From the NCBI GenBank assembly GCA_034359265.1, contig CP136890.1, forward strand, positions 50,363,001 to 50,427,000: DNA of 64,000 bases, written 5' to 3'. A program made the translations under genes and the position numbers. Shown here piece after piece: positions 11,295 through 21,710 of this stretch. Positions within the stretch are counted from its first letter, which is position 1. Each line of letters starts with the position of its first letter. The notes below the pieces were generated by a model that did no database searches, was not told where the DNA came from, and worked only from the letters and a program-made list of their open reading frames with translations. This DNA comes from Canna indica. Lineage: Eukaryota > Streptophyta > Magnoliopsida > Zingiberales > Cannaceae.

Positions 11295-11357
11295 GTGGTA
11301 TCAGAGCCCCAAGTTCGTACCAACGGTGGTGGCAATTGACTCTACTCGACAATTGGA
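11295..11357 (+). other. Second primer binding site and leader stub of gypsy A beyond the right LTR
   Basis: TGGTATCAGAGCC recurs at 11296-11308, followed by the same leader as 5545-5593, and stops at ACAATTGGA. A normal 3' LTR should be followed by host DNA. Internal sequence here means the insertion came from a tandem or circular form of the element. Confidence 0.92.
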
Positions 11358-11583
11358 GTAATACTGTTAGAGAAGGTGGGGGAATGAATAATATCCATTA
11401 CTTCCACTTAACTCTCTCTCTCTCTCTCTCTCTCTTATCCTGTTTTCTCCTTACGACTCTGTCTCGCGCTTTGGATCTGATTGAATGCGCGGCTTGGCGT
11501 GCATGCACGGACAAGGAGGGCGATCGGTAGCTGAGAACCCTTCTCATCGATCTTTGATCCGCCGTCAGGTCATCATCCTGACA
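11358..11583 (+). repeat. 5' LTR of gypsy B, second part
   Basis: This matches 18012-18227 from GTAATACTG to CCTGACA. The CT microsatellite inside it (about 11412-11434) is longer than in the 3' LTR. Confidence 0.93.
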
Positions 11584-11602
11584 AATTGGTGCTTCCATTG
11601 AG
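11584..11602 (+). other. Primer binding region of gypsy B
   Basis: AATTGGTGCTTCCATTGAG follows the LTR end directly, where the tRNA primer should pair. I do not assign the tRNA species. Confidence 0.55.
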
Positions 11603-11628
11603 TCTATTAATTAGATCGAGGTTGAAAC

Positions 11629-12822
11629 ATGGAAACTCGATCACATGCGATGACAGAAACTGTCAAACTGCTGCAAGAGGCCAACGCTCGCCATGAGCAG
11701 ATGCTTGGATCTATTCAAATCAGTATAGAAGCGCAGCAACAATCGTTGGATGCACAACAGAAAATACTACAGACGGTAGCATCGCAAATCGGTGTTCTGA
11801 ACATTCAGATGGTTCAGATGTCAAAAATAAAGATGGAACAGATTAATGGAGGAGCCGAATCTCCGAGTAGTCGAGGCAAATCTCCATATAGAAGGGAATC
11901 GGCGGACGAAGAGGATTTCCCATTTCTACTGAAACCTCTGCAAGTTGAATTACCCATGTTCGACGGATCGGATGCAGATGATTGGATCGCGTCCGCCGAA
12001 GACTTCTTCGATTTCTATGCGATCGAAGACCAACACAGGGTGACGATGGCATCGTTTTGCATGGAGGGGATGGCGAGGAAATGGTTTCGTTGGATGCAAC
12101 GGAGAAAATAGCTCGCCGGGTGGAAACATTTGGTGGAGGCAATGCGAAGGAGATTTGAGCCGACGAATCTTGAATCGGCCGAAGGGCAACTGACAAAATT
12201 AATGCAAACAACGAAGGTAGAGGAGTACGAAGGGAGGTTTAAGGAATTAGCTCTATGGACAACCAACCTGCCCGATTCATTCTTAGTAAACTGCTTCATC
12301 TCGGGACTTCGGGCTGATATGAAAATAGAAGTCCTAGCAATGCAGCCGACTACAATGCACGAAGCTGTAACCTTGGCAAAGAGATGCGAGGCCAAGATAG
12401 TTGTCGGTAGAAGGTTTCCGGGGTCGTAATACGGGGCCAAAGGACCTCCCTTATTACCGACGCCGCCGAAAGGATCGGCTATAGTTGCTGCAAGTAATCA
12501 GAATATGAAAGCTGTGGGTACTTTTCCTTCCAACTTCCAATCCTCTGTAACAGCGACAACAGCGAATTATAAACCATCACCTCGTCGACTTACAGTCGTA
12601 GAAGCTCAAAAGAGGCGGGAACATGGCCTTTGTTACTACTGTGATGACAAGTTTAGCTGGGGACATAAGTGCAAAACTCCTCAACTATTCATGTTCGATG
12701 AAGACACAATTGAAGAGGAAGTGGAGGAAGCACAAGGGCCACAACCTGAGTTAGGAGAGATAAATTCAGCTGAGCATTCTTTAATCTCATTGAATGCAAT
12801 GTCGGGTATTCATCACCAATGA
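11629..12822 (+). pseudogene. Gypsy B gag pseudogene
   Basis: One frame runs from METRSHAM to 12822 with in-frame stops at 12109-12111 (TAG) and 12427-12429 (TAA). An N-terminal helical, Gln-rich stretch is followed by a retrotransposon gag domain (FDGSDADDWI, MARKWFRWMQ, then VEEYEGRFKELA). Near 12630-12670 there is a zinc-knuckle variant CYYCDDKFSWGHKC. The frame then runs into an acidic linker and ends at a TGA that overlaps the start of the next frame. The protein would have formed the particle shell around the element RNA. It is dead as it stands. Confidence 0.88.
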
Positions 12823-14075
12823 CGTTGCGGTTCCAAGGATTGATTAAAGGGAAGAAAGTACACATTTTGCTGGATGGAGGGAGCACTGACAATTTTATAC
12901 AGACACGAGTAGTTAAACATCTGGGATTACCTGTGGAGTCGACACTGGCTTTCAAAGTCATGGTCGGTAGTGGAGAAAGGATACAAAGCGAAGGGACAAT
13001 TAAGCAGTTGAAAATGAAAGTGCAAGATACTGATATCACTACTGACTTCTTCGTGTTACCTATAAAGGGGTCAGACATTGTCTTGGGCGTAGCTTGGATG
13101 GCTATGCTAGGACCGGTGGTTATGGATTTTGCTAACATGTTATTTGAATTCCAATTACAAGGAAGTCAGCATACTTGGAAAGGTGATCGAGCAAATAAAC
13201 CTGAGCAGGTTCAATGCAATGCTTTGAAGAAAATGTGGGAGACACTGGAAGTAATGGAAATGTACCAGCTCGAGTTACAATTGGAGGACAAGAATGTTGA
13301 AACTAGCTGCAATAAAAAAATTCAGGAATTGCTTCAGCAATTTCCTGCGGTATTTACACCAGCTTCAGAACTGCCGCCGGTTCGATCCACGGATCACAGG
13401 ATACACATTCAGGAGAACCAAGCACCTGTGAATGTGAAGCCTTACCGCTACCCTCATTTTCAAAAAGAAGAAATAGAGAGGCAAGTGCAGCAGATGCTGA
13501 ACGAGGGGTTGATCCAAAGCAGTACAAGCCCCTTCTCGTCGCCGGTTCTTCTGGTTAAAAAAAGAGACGGCACGTGGAGATTTTATGTCGACTACCGAGC
13601 TCTGAACTCGGTAACGACTAAAGATAAGTTTCCCATTCCAACAGTTGATGAGCTATTTGATGAGTTAGGGGGGCGCGCAAATATTTTCCAAACTTGATTT
13701 GCTTGCAGGCTACCATCAAATCCGTCTGAGGAAGGAAGATGTTTACAAAACAGCGTTCCGAACGCATGAAGGACATTACGAATTTCTCGTAATGCCCTTT
13801 GGATTAACGAATGCCCCATCAACATTCCATGCAACAATGAATGGAATTTTTAAGCCTTACCTGCGCCGGTTCATTCTAGTTTTCTTTGATGACATCCTTG
13901 TATACAGCCAAGATGAAGAGGAGCATTGCAAACATCTGCGGATAGTACTGCAGATACTAAGGCAGAATAAGTTCATTGCAAAGCAATCAAAATGTTCTTT
14001 TGGGTGTTCCTCAATTGATTACCTGGGGCATATTGTATCGGCAAAAGGTCTGGAGGTGGATCTAGATAAGATTTC
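12819..14075 (+). pseudogene. Gypsy B protease and reverse transcriptase, frameshifted and cut by a hAT element
   Basis: The protease motif LDGGSTDNFI lies near 12870. The RT begins near 13440 (VKPYRYPHFQKEEIE, FYVDYRALNSVTTKDKFP). A frameshift lies at about 13675-13690, where the frame of 12819-13697 ends and the RT goes on in another frame with [26 protein letters not shown] and the catalytic FFDDILVYS near 13890. The sequence is interrupted at 14075 by a hAT element and resumes at 14705. The junction with gag is also out of frame. This is normal Ty3/gypsy order. Confidence 0.88.
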
Positions 14076-14704
14076 TATGGGTGAGCAAACTTCACCGATT
14101 CACCGAAACCAAACCGAAACCGATTTAACCGAACCGAATTAACCGAATTAATTTCGGTTCGGTTTTCGGTTAAAGAAATTTTTGGGTTCGGTTTTCGGTT
14201 CGGTTCGGTAAATTAACCGACGGTTCGGTTAATTTACCGAATTAACCAAATATATATGTATATATATATGTATATGTATATATATATATAATAACATATA
14301 TATTAGATCTTGGCATTTGTCTTGGTGGTTAAGTGTTAAGTTTAGCATTTCCGCCGGCTCGGGTTCGAATCTCATGTTGTGTAATAATATTTATTTAACA
14401 TTCTATATATATATAATAGGTGTTAGTTATATATAAATTGATAGTAATGTTTGCTAAGATGTTTAGAAGGGTAAAAATTAAAATTAAAATCTCAGTTGGC
14501 CGAGTTCGAGTCCACATGCATGCTTTGAAATTTTTTTTTTTAATCTTTTCGGTTAACCGAACCAAACCGAAAATTCGGTTAATCGAACCGAATTAACCGA
14601 ATTTTTTCGGTTCAGTAAACGGTTAAAATTTTTTCTATGGTTCGATTCGGTTAACCGAATTTTCGGTTCGGTTTTTAACCGAACCGAACCGATGCTCACC
14701 CCTA
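14076..14704. mobile_element. Non-autonomous hAT element (629 bp) with 8-bp target duplication
   Basis: The target duplication AAGATTTC is found at 14068-14075 and 14705-14712, and 8 bp is the hAT hallmark. The termini TATGGGTGAGCA and (read inward from the right) TAGGGGTGAGCA form the inverted repeats. Subterminal regions are packed with GGTTCGG and CCGAACC strings on both sides, and there is no coding frame. Inside, two tRNA-like stretches end in GGTTCGAATCT (near 14363) and AGTTCGAGTCC (near 14503), matching the RNA polymerase III B box. Confidence 0.9.
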
Positions 14705-15358
14705 AAGATTTCAGCAGTGCAGGCCTGGCCTCCTCCATGAAATATCAAAGGACTCCGGGGATTTCTAGGAATTGCTGGATACTACCGGAGGTTTATAAAA
14801 GGCTTTGCTCAGCGAGCTGCGCCATTAACAGATCTTCTAAAGAAGGAGGCGTTCGTATGGTCTCTTCAAGCTCAGGAAGCTTTCGATGATTTAAAAAGAA
14901 CTTTGAGTAGTGCCCCGATTCTGGCCTTACCTGATTTTAACAAAGAATTTGTCATCGGAACTGATGCATCGGGGGTTGGTATTGGCGCCATACTAACTCA
15001 AAATAAGAGGTCGATAGCCTTCTTCAGTCAAAAATTATCTCCTCAGATGCAGGCAACTCCTGTATACCAGAGAGAGATGTATGCGGTGTTACGGGCTGTG
15101 CAGAAGTGGTGTCAATATCTGCTCGGAAGACGATTCACCATCCTTACGGATCATTGTGCACTGCGGGAAATAACTAAGCAAGTTATCCAAACTCTAGAGC
15201 AGCAGAAGTGGTTGATCAAATTACTTGGATATGATTTTCACATCCAGTATCGGGCGGGAAAATTAAACACGATCGCGGATGCTTTATCACGAGCAACTGA
15301 AGGGGAGATGATGACCTTATCTAAGCATGCATTTGGTATCCTAGAGACACTACGGTAG
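14705..15358 (+). pseudogene. Gypsy B RT thumb and RNase H
   Basis: This continues directly the RT frame that was cut at 14075. KGLRGFLGIAGYYRRFIKGF is the RT connection, with an in-frame TGA at 14738-14740 just before it. RNase H follows with TDASGVGIGAIL, the Glu in REMYAVLRAV and the Asp of LTDHCALREI. It degrades RNA in the RNA-DNA hybrid. The frame closes with TAG at 15356-15358 and then runs on in phase into the integrase region. Confidence 0.88.
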
Positions 15359-16583
15359 CTCAATAAGGAGAATGAGGAAATGCAGCAATTACATAAGGCC
15401 ATTATTGAAGGCACGACAGACAAAAGATATGCAATAAGAGATGGAATTCAGCTTTCAATGGGCATAATTATGGTTCCTGGTGATGCTTCTTGTAAATCAC
15501 AATTGCTGAACGAGTTCCATGATTCAGTAGTTGGGGGACATGCTGGCATCAACAGAACGTATCATAGGATGGCGACTGATTTCTACTGGAAGAACATGAG
15601 AACTGATATCAAACGGTACGTAGAGGGGGCCAAGTATGCCAACGCATGAAACATGAACAGTTGGCACCTGCGGGTCTGCTACAACCCCTACCAATTCCGA
15701 AAGAAGTATTTGAAGACATAGCCATGGATTTCATCACTGGTCTTCTGGCATCCAATGGTAAGACTACCATTATGGTTGTAGTAGATAGATTAACTAAATA
15801 TGGCCATTTCTTTGCATTGTCGTGCCATTACACCACTGAGAAAGTTGCAGAAGTATTTTTGAATGGCATTATTAAGCTGCATGGGATTCCAAAGTCTATC
15901 ATCAGTGATAGAGATTGCCACTTTATAAGTGAGCTTTGGAAGGAGCTCACAAGGTTACAGGGTACTCAGCTAGGGTTTAGCTCGTCGTATCATCCCCAAA
16001 CAGACGGTCAAACCAAGGCTTTGAATAAATGTTTGGAGATGTATCTACGGTGTTTTGCTTGTGAAGAACCTGCAACTTGGGGAAAGTATTTGGCATGGGC
16101 TGAATACTGGTATAACACCTCTTTTCAGTCATCTGCAGGCATGTCTCCTTTCCGGGCTTTATATGGGAGGAATCCACCATCACTGATTCGATACACAGGG
16201 GGTGCCTCTGGGAATTCTTGGGTTGATCGAGAGTTAATTACAAGAGATGTTATTCTGATGCAACTCAAGAAAAATTTAATGAAAGCTCAGGGACGGATGA
16301 AGGAACAGGCAAATAAACATAGAAGAGATGTGGAATATGAGGTGGGGGATTGGGTCTTTGTAAAATTGCAGCCTTATCGTCAAATGTCAGTAAGGTTAAG
16401 AAGGAATCAGAAGCTCGGTCCAAGATTCTTTAGACCCTTCAGGATTACCAGGAGAATTGGAAGGGTAGCTTACGAGTTAGCTTTGCTAGCGGTCGCCGGT
16501 ATTCATTCCGTATTCCATGTCTCCGTGCTTAAAAAGTGTAGAGGCGAGCCGGAGTTGCAGGTAACCCCACTTCCGTTGATTGA
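15359..16583 (+). pseudogene. Gypsy B integrase, with a frameshift and lost catalytic and zinc-binding residues
   Basis: The N-terminal zinc domain (HDSVVGGHAGINRTYHRM) has both His, but the first Cys is replaced (EGAKYAN), and a frameshift follows at about 15635-15646. The core has AMDFITG and ISDRDCH (the two Asp). The DGQTE expected in this family reads DGQTK, so the catalytic Glu is lost. A C-terminal domain (GDWVFVKLQPYRQ, GVHSVFHVS-like IHSVFHVSVLKKC) follows. The chromodomain-like end expected in many relatives is absent, because the sequence runs straight into an inserted LINE at about 16584. Confidence 0.88.
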
Positions 16584-17660
16584 TAGACATGAGTGTGATG
16601 CCATTCTTTGGACAGCTTCCCCATCGGGCACTTTCAGCCTTAAGTCGGCATACAATAAATTGACTTCCACTGAATCTGATGTAGCTTGGCATAGTCTGCT
16701 ATGGTTTAAAGGCCATGTACCTCGATTCGCCTTCATCTCATGGCTGGCTTTCGAGAAGGCTCCCAACATTTGACTGCATGCGTGGATGGGGTAAACAAGG
16801 GCCAAATATTTGTTACCTATGTAGAGAAGATAGCGAGAGCATAGATCATATCCTATTATGCTGCACTTACTCTCAAAAGATCTGGCGCAAGATACTTGGG
16901 GTGATACCACATTGAGATACCTTGGCAGATTGTATGCCATGGATTTTGCATCATTTTGGTGGCTCATCTGATGCCAAGTTATTGAGAAAGCTTCTTCTCA
17001 CTACCACTATTCACCATTTGTGGAGAGAGCGAAATTAGCGATGCATGAGGAAGGGCAATTATCTTGGGAAACCCTTGCCAAACATATCCTGGATAACACT
17101 ATGCAGAAGAGGACTAGGGACACCACTGGGGATGCAGGAAACTGATATGCTGTGTCTTTTGTTTATTCATGCACTTCTAGTTTGACTCTTATCTTACATG
17201 AGGTGTTGCCTGTCCCGGGCTGTGGGATTCAGTGTTTTTATGGGCCTTGATTTGAGCCAAGCCTATCACTTTTTCTTGGTTATTGCCTTTTCCGCGATGT
17301 GGGACTTAGTGCGTATTCCTATTTCTATGTTGCTAGACGTGTCGGTATGATTGTGAGCCTTTCCCGAGCTGCGGGACTTATTGCTTATTACTTCTTTCAG
17401 TTTGTGAGTTTTAGGTCATCATGACTTGTGTGCCTTTCCCGGGCTGTGGGATGTCTTTCATTTTAGATTGCTACGATTGTATCGTAGCGGGACCATCAAT
17501 CCTAGGTTTTGGGTCTCGACCTTGCTGATGGCTATGCCGAAGGTGAGGTTCATGACTCTTTTGTCCTAGGGTGATTGGTTACTAAACTTTACATGTACAC
17601 ATCTTCTTCATTATTAATACAATACACTTTGCCTTGTTGCAAAAAAAAAAAAAAAAAAAA
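16584..17660 (+). mobile_element. 5'-truncated LINE-1-family insertion in gypsy B
   Basis: This matches 2540-3617 almost collinearly: the zf-RVT coding end, the same 3' UTR modules and a tail of 20 A (17641-17660). It lies in the sense direction of B and extends the integrase frame by about 60 codons of LINE sequence to 16773. It carries its own frameshift near 16752 and stops. No clear target duplication is visible, and B sequence seems to be missing at the site. Confidence 0.92.
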
Positions 17661-17775
17661 GCAACAGGAAATACCAAGAGCGCCGGAGACAAGTCGGAGC
17701 GAAACTAGGGGTAATAGGGAGCTTCCTATTTCAGCTAACCTTGAGGACAAGGTTCGTCTAAATCCGGGGGGGTAT
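17661..17775 (+). other. Gypsy B 3' internal end with polypurine tract
   Basis: This is the last B sequence before the 3' LTR. It contains the segment coding ANLEDKVRLNPGG, common at the end of plant gypsy polyproteins, and the purine run CCGGGGGGGTAT at 17764-17775 next to the LTR start. This serves as the polypurine tract. Confidence 0.75.
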
Positions 17776-18227
17776 TGTGACAAATGCGAGCTCGGAGGGA
17801 GTGGCTCAAACTCGTGGTCACATCGGTCCACGTGGCGAGATCCTAGCGGAGACAGATGTTGTGATCTCGGAGACCACATGCAAGGAATCGGAGATGTATG
17901 CGAGCAGGCCAAAACAGCAGCGCCGAGGTGCGCGTAACAGACTCAAGCCACAGTGGCACGGGGATTATTCAATGTAATGATGTTTGCTTTTTCTTAAGTG
18001 ATGTATAAATAGTAATACTGTTAGAGAAGGTGGGGGAACGAATAATATCCATTTCTTCCACTTAACTCTCTCTCTCTCTTATCTTGTTTTCTCCTTACAA
18101 CTCTGTCTCGCGCTCTAGATCTGATTGAACGCGCGGCTTGGCGTGCATGCGCGGACAAGGAGGGCGATCGATAGCTGAGAACCCTTCTCATCGATCTTTG
18201 ATCCGTCGTCAGGTAATCATCCTGACA
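17776..18227 (+). repeat. 3' LTR of gypsy B (452 bp)
   Basis: It starts TGTGACAAATG and ends CCTGACA. It has a TATA box at 18004-18011 and a short CT run. It is the uninterrupted reference for the split 5' LTR. Confidence 0.93.
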
Positions 18228-19060
18228 AGTTCCCAAATTTCCATACCAGGTTCCCAACTTCCCGAATAAGTTTTCAACTTTTCGAGCCAAGTTTCGTATT
18301 TTAGGAACCATGTTCCCAACTTTTTGAAAAAAATTCTTAACTTTCCGAACCAAATTCTCAACTTTCCGAACCAAATTCTCAACTTTCCGAACCAATTTAC
18401 CAACTTTCGGATCCAAGTTCCCAATTTTCCAAACCAAGATCCCAACTTTCCGAACAAAGTTCCCATATTTTGAACTAATTTCCTAACTTTCAGAATCAAG
18501 TTACCAACTTTCGGAACGAAGTTTCCAACTTTCGGAACTAAGTTTTCAACTTTCCTAACCAAGTTCCTAACTTTGTGAACCAAGTTCTCAACTTTTCGAA
18601 TCAAGTTCCCAACTTTAGAAACCAAGTTCCCAACTTTCCGAACCAAGTGCTCAACTTTTCGAACCAAGTTCAAAACTTTAGGAACAAAGTTCCCAACTTT
18701 TCGAATGAGGTTCCCAATTTTCGAAACCAAAATTCCAAATTTCTGAACCAAGTTTCTAACTTTCTAAACCAAGTTGTTAACTTTTGGAACCAAGTTCTCA
18801 ACTTTCGGAAGGAACCTCCCAACTTTCGAAACTAGGTTCCCAACTTCCCGAACGAAATTTCCAACTTTCCGAACCAAGTTCTCAACTTTCCGAACAAAGT
18901 TCCCAACTTTCAGAACCATGCACCCAACTTTTCGAACCAAATTCTCAACTTTTAGAACAAAGTTCCCAACTTTTCGAACCAAGTTTCCGTCTTTCTGAAC
19001 CAAGTTTCTAACTTTCCGAATAGAGATCTCAACTTTCTAAACCAAGTTCTCAACTTTCCG
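18228..19060. repeat. 21-bp minisatellite, right block (about 40 units)
   Basis: This is the continuation of the array that was split by gypsy B. It uses the same 21-bp unit and stops at the 5' truncation point of LINE-2. It includes units with CTTTCGGAAC, CTTTCCGAAC and CTTTTCGAAC variants. Confidence 0.9.
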
Positions 19061-19061
19061 C

Positions 19062-21710
19062 AGGGCTGAACTTCTGAGGCTCTACGCTAATGAGGAGGCA
19101 TCATTTAGACAAAAATCAAGGGATACTTGGTTATGCCTTGGTGACTCAAACTCAAAGTTTTTTCATAATTCCTTAAAGTCCAAATATAATAGGAATGCCT
19201 TACTTTCTATTAAAGATGCAGATGGGAATATTCTCGAAGGCCAAGCTCTTGATCAAGAAGCTATCACCTACTTTACTCGGACATTTGCTCCTGAGATTCC
19301 TCATGTGAATCTTTCTAATGTTCATGTCCAAAGTTGCCTCTCCCAACAAAGCATATCCCTGTTGTCTCAGCCGGTTACCCCTCAAGAGATTGAACAAGTA
19401 ATCCTATCATCAAATTCTGATAAGGCCCCTGGCGTTGATGGATTAAATGCTGAATTTTATAAACCTTGTTGGTCTATCATTAAGGATGATGTTATTGCTG
19501 CCATTCTTGAGTTCTTTAGGACCGGTAAACTTCTTAGTGAAGTTAATATTACCTCCATCACTCTTATTCCTAAGAAGGAGAACACCAACTCATTTTCTGA
19601 TTACCGTCCTCTCTCTATTTGCAAGATGATCTATAGATTTATTTCAAAGCTTATTGCGAATAGGCTCAAGGTTGTATTACCTGATTTGATTAGCCCAACC
19701 CAACATGCCTTTATGAGTGGTAGGCTCATACATGAAAATATTGCTCTGTGCCATAGTCTTATGCACAACTATAATCTTAACTCTGGGCAGAAACGCATGG
19801 CCATGAAAGTTGACCTCCATAAGGCCTATGATTCAGTTCGATGGGATTTCCTGCTTCAGTTACTTCACTTGCATGGGTTCCCTACTATGATGGTCAGTTG
19901 GATTAGAGCCTGTGTTTCTAATCCCTCCTTTACTATCAATATTAATGGCTCTTCTGTGGGTTTCTTTCGGAGTTCTCGAGGCCTTAGACAAGGCTGCCCC
20001 ATGACACCTTACTTGTTCCTTATTGTTATGCAGCACTTATCTTCTCGTCTTGATGACTTAGTCCGGCAAGGTATGATCACTCCACACCCGAGTTGTGCAA
20101 ATCCACTTATTACTCACCTCGCATTTGCAGATGATCTCATTATATTTGCCGAAGCCTCAGAGTCCAATGCTAGAGCGATCAAGGATGTATTGGGGTCCTT
20201 TGCAGACATCTCAGGGCAATCCGCTAGTACTACCAAGTCTAATCTGTATATGGCGGGGTGCTCTAGCGACCTGATGAACAGAGTTCAGGACATTCTTGGT
20301 ATTCCTATTGGTGCTCTCCCCACTCGATTCCTAGGTGTCCCTCTTATTACCAAGCAGCTTACATATAATGATTGCCTCCCTCTTATTGAGAGCATCCAGA
20401 GCCGCATTCACTCTTGGAAGGCAAAGCATTTATCTTACATGGGCAGGTTGGCTCTTATTAAATCTGTTTTACAGGGTAAGATCACCTATTGGTGCGCCAC
20501 TTACAAGCTACCCCAGAGAGTCATATCTCGTATTGAACAATTTCTTGCTAGATTCCTGTGGAGTGGGGATTATAAAAGAAGCTTCCATAAGGTCTCCTGG
20601 GATGACATTTGTCAATCGTATCAAAATGGTGGGCTTGGGCTTCATCGACTCTCTCACCTTAACATTGCGTACCTTATGAGGTATATTTGGGCTATTGCTT
20701 CAAAGAAAGACTCTCTATGGATCCGTTGGATCAGCTCTAAATTCCTCAACAATGACTCCATTTGGACTGTACGACAGCCACAGGCTTGCTCTTGGTGTTT
20801 CCGCAGTATCCTTTTCGCTCGTGATCAAGCAAAGGAACTTGTAGAGTATTGCATTGGTGATGGTATGAATACATTCCTATGGCTTGATCCTTGGATTTCT
20901 AGTTATCTTCTTATTGATAGGATGAATGATCACATTTCGGCCCGCCTCTACTCAAGTAGGACCGCTAGGGTTTCATCTATTTGGCAACACAATACTTGGC
21001 AGTTGGGCAACCTTGGCCATGAACTTGTCTTGCATAGTGCTTGGGATTCTATTGGCACTGTGAACACTGGTTCGAATGGAGATCGGGTGCTTTGGAGACC
21101 GTCTGTAGATGGTCGTTTTAGTATTGCTTCAGCTTGCATTGGCATTTCACCCGCTAACCCTATAACTTCTTGGCATCATCTTGTTTGGTTGAAAGGAAGG
21201 GTCCCGAGGTACTCTTTTATACTGTGGCTTGTGCTCTTACGGAGACTACCAACTCTTGATCGTCTCTCACATTGGGGGATTACTCACTCTACCAGTTGTT
21301 GTTTTTGCGGTGTGGATGAGTCCATTGAGCACCTATTCTTCCACTGCCCCTTCTCAACTATCATCTGGTGCCAGATTCTAGATCTTTGTCTCTTGGCTAA
21401 CCCCTTGCATCACTGGGAGGACCAACTTAAATGGTGGGAAGACGTCATGCGTGGGGACACACTAGTTGGCTATATTAGACGCATTACTCTCACTGCTTCA
21501 GTTTACTTCATTTGGCGTGAGTGAAATGATCGTATTTTCTCACATGTCTCCTCTACATCTACGAGCGTTCTTAGTAGTATTATTGCAGAAGTTAAAGGCA
21601 AGATCCTTCAGGATTATGCTACCAAAACAATCAAGGATACACCAAAGAATAGAGCCATTGCAGAGAGGTAGAGCATTCAGAGTTACCTCACTTATGTCCA
21701 CCATGATTAA
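19062..21710 (+). pseudogene. LINE-2 ORF2: reverse transcriptase and zf-RVT, 5'-truncated
   Basis: The frame is open from the truncation point to 21524 (820 codons), then has stops at 21522-21524 (TGA) and 21669-21671 (TAG) before the natural end near 21710. RT motifs are TLIPKKENTNSFSDYRPLS, HAFMSGRLIHENIA, KVDLHKAYDSVRWDF, RQGCPMTPYLF and the catalytic LAFADDLIIF near 20120-20150. The zf-RVT tail shows CCFCGVDESIEHLFFHCPF near 21300-21350. The endonuclease half is missing, so this copy cannot move by itself. Confidence 0.93.

Larger units (their letters stand above)
4629..11357 (+). mobile_element. Ty3/gypsy chromovirus A, nested in B, with permuted ends
   Basis: This young element encodes gag, protease, RT, RNase H, integrase and a chromodomain. 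By the positions of the primer binding site and polypurine tract, its LTR is 10139-11294. The left end lacks the first 255 bp of the LTR. The right end runs 63 bp past the LTR into a second primer binding site and leader. The insertion is therefore flanked by direct repeats of about 964 bp (4629-5593 and 10394-11357) that are out of register with the LTR. There is no target duplication and no loss of B sequence. By eye about six differences separate the LTR copies, so the insertion is recent. Confidence 0.93.
4393..18227 (+). mobile_element. Ty3/gypsy retrotransposon B, split by three later insertions
   Basis: This is an LTR element with a 452-bp 3' LTR (17776-18227) and a matching 5' LTR that was cut in two by element A (4393-4628 and 11358-11583). 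Target duplications at the ends are AGCTC (4388-4392) and AGTTC (18228-18232), one mismatch apart. The intact minisatellite consensus contains AGTTC, so the target was the minisatellite. Its internal order is gag, protease, RT, RNase H, integrase, as in Ty3/gypsy. The LTRs differ at several sites in the first 50 bp, so this element is clearly older than A. Every coding domain carries damage. Confidence 0.93.

Noticed and set aside
4624..11362. Target duplication for element A
   Set aside because: The left flank (AAATA) and right flank (GTAAT) do not match, and comparison with the 3' LTR of B shows no duplicated bases.
18209..19011. Repetitive proteins (FPTFRTKFPTF, SSQLSEPSS, LVRKVGN types) in the right minisatellite
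   Set aside because: Same cause: overlapping open frames on both strands of a tandem repeat.
18228..19060. CRISPR-like array
   Set aside because: The repeats follow one another without unique spacers, the period is 21 bp, and the context is a plant nuclear genome.
19447..20679. Extra forward frames inside LINE-2
   Set aside because: Out-of-frame shadows of the RT reading frame.
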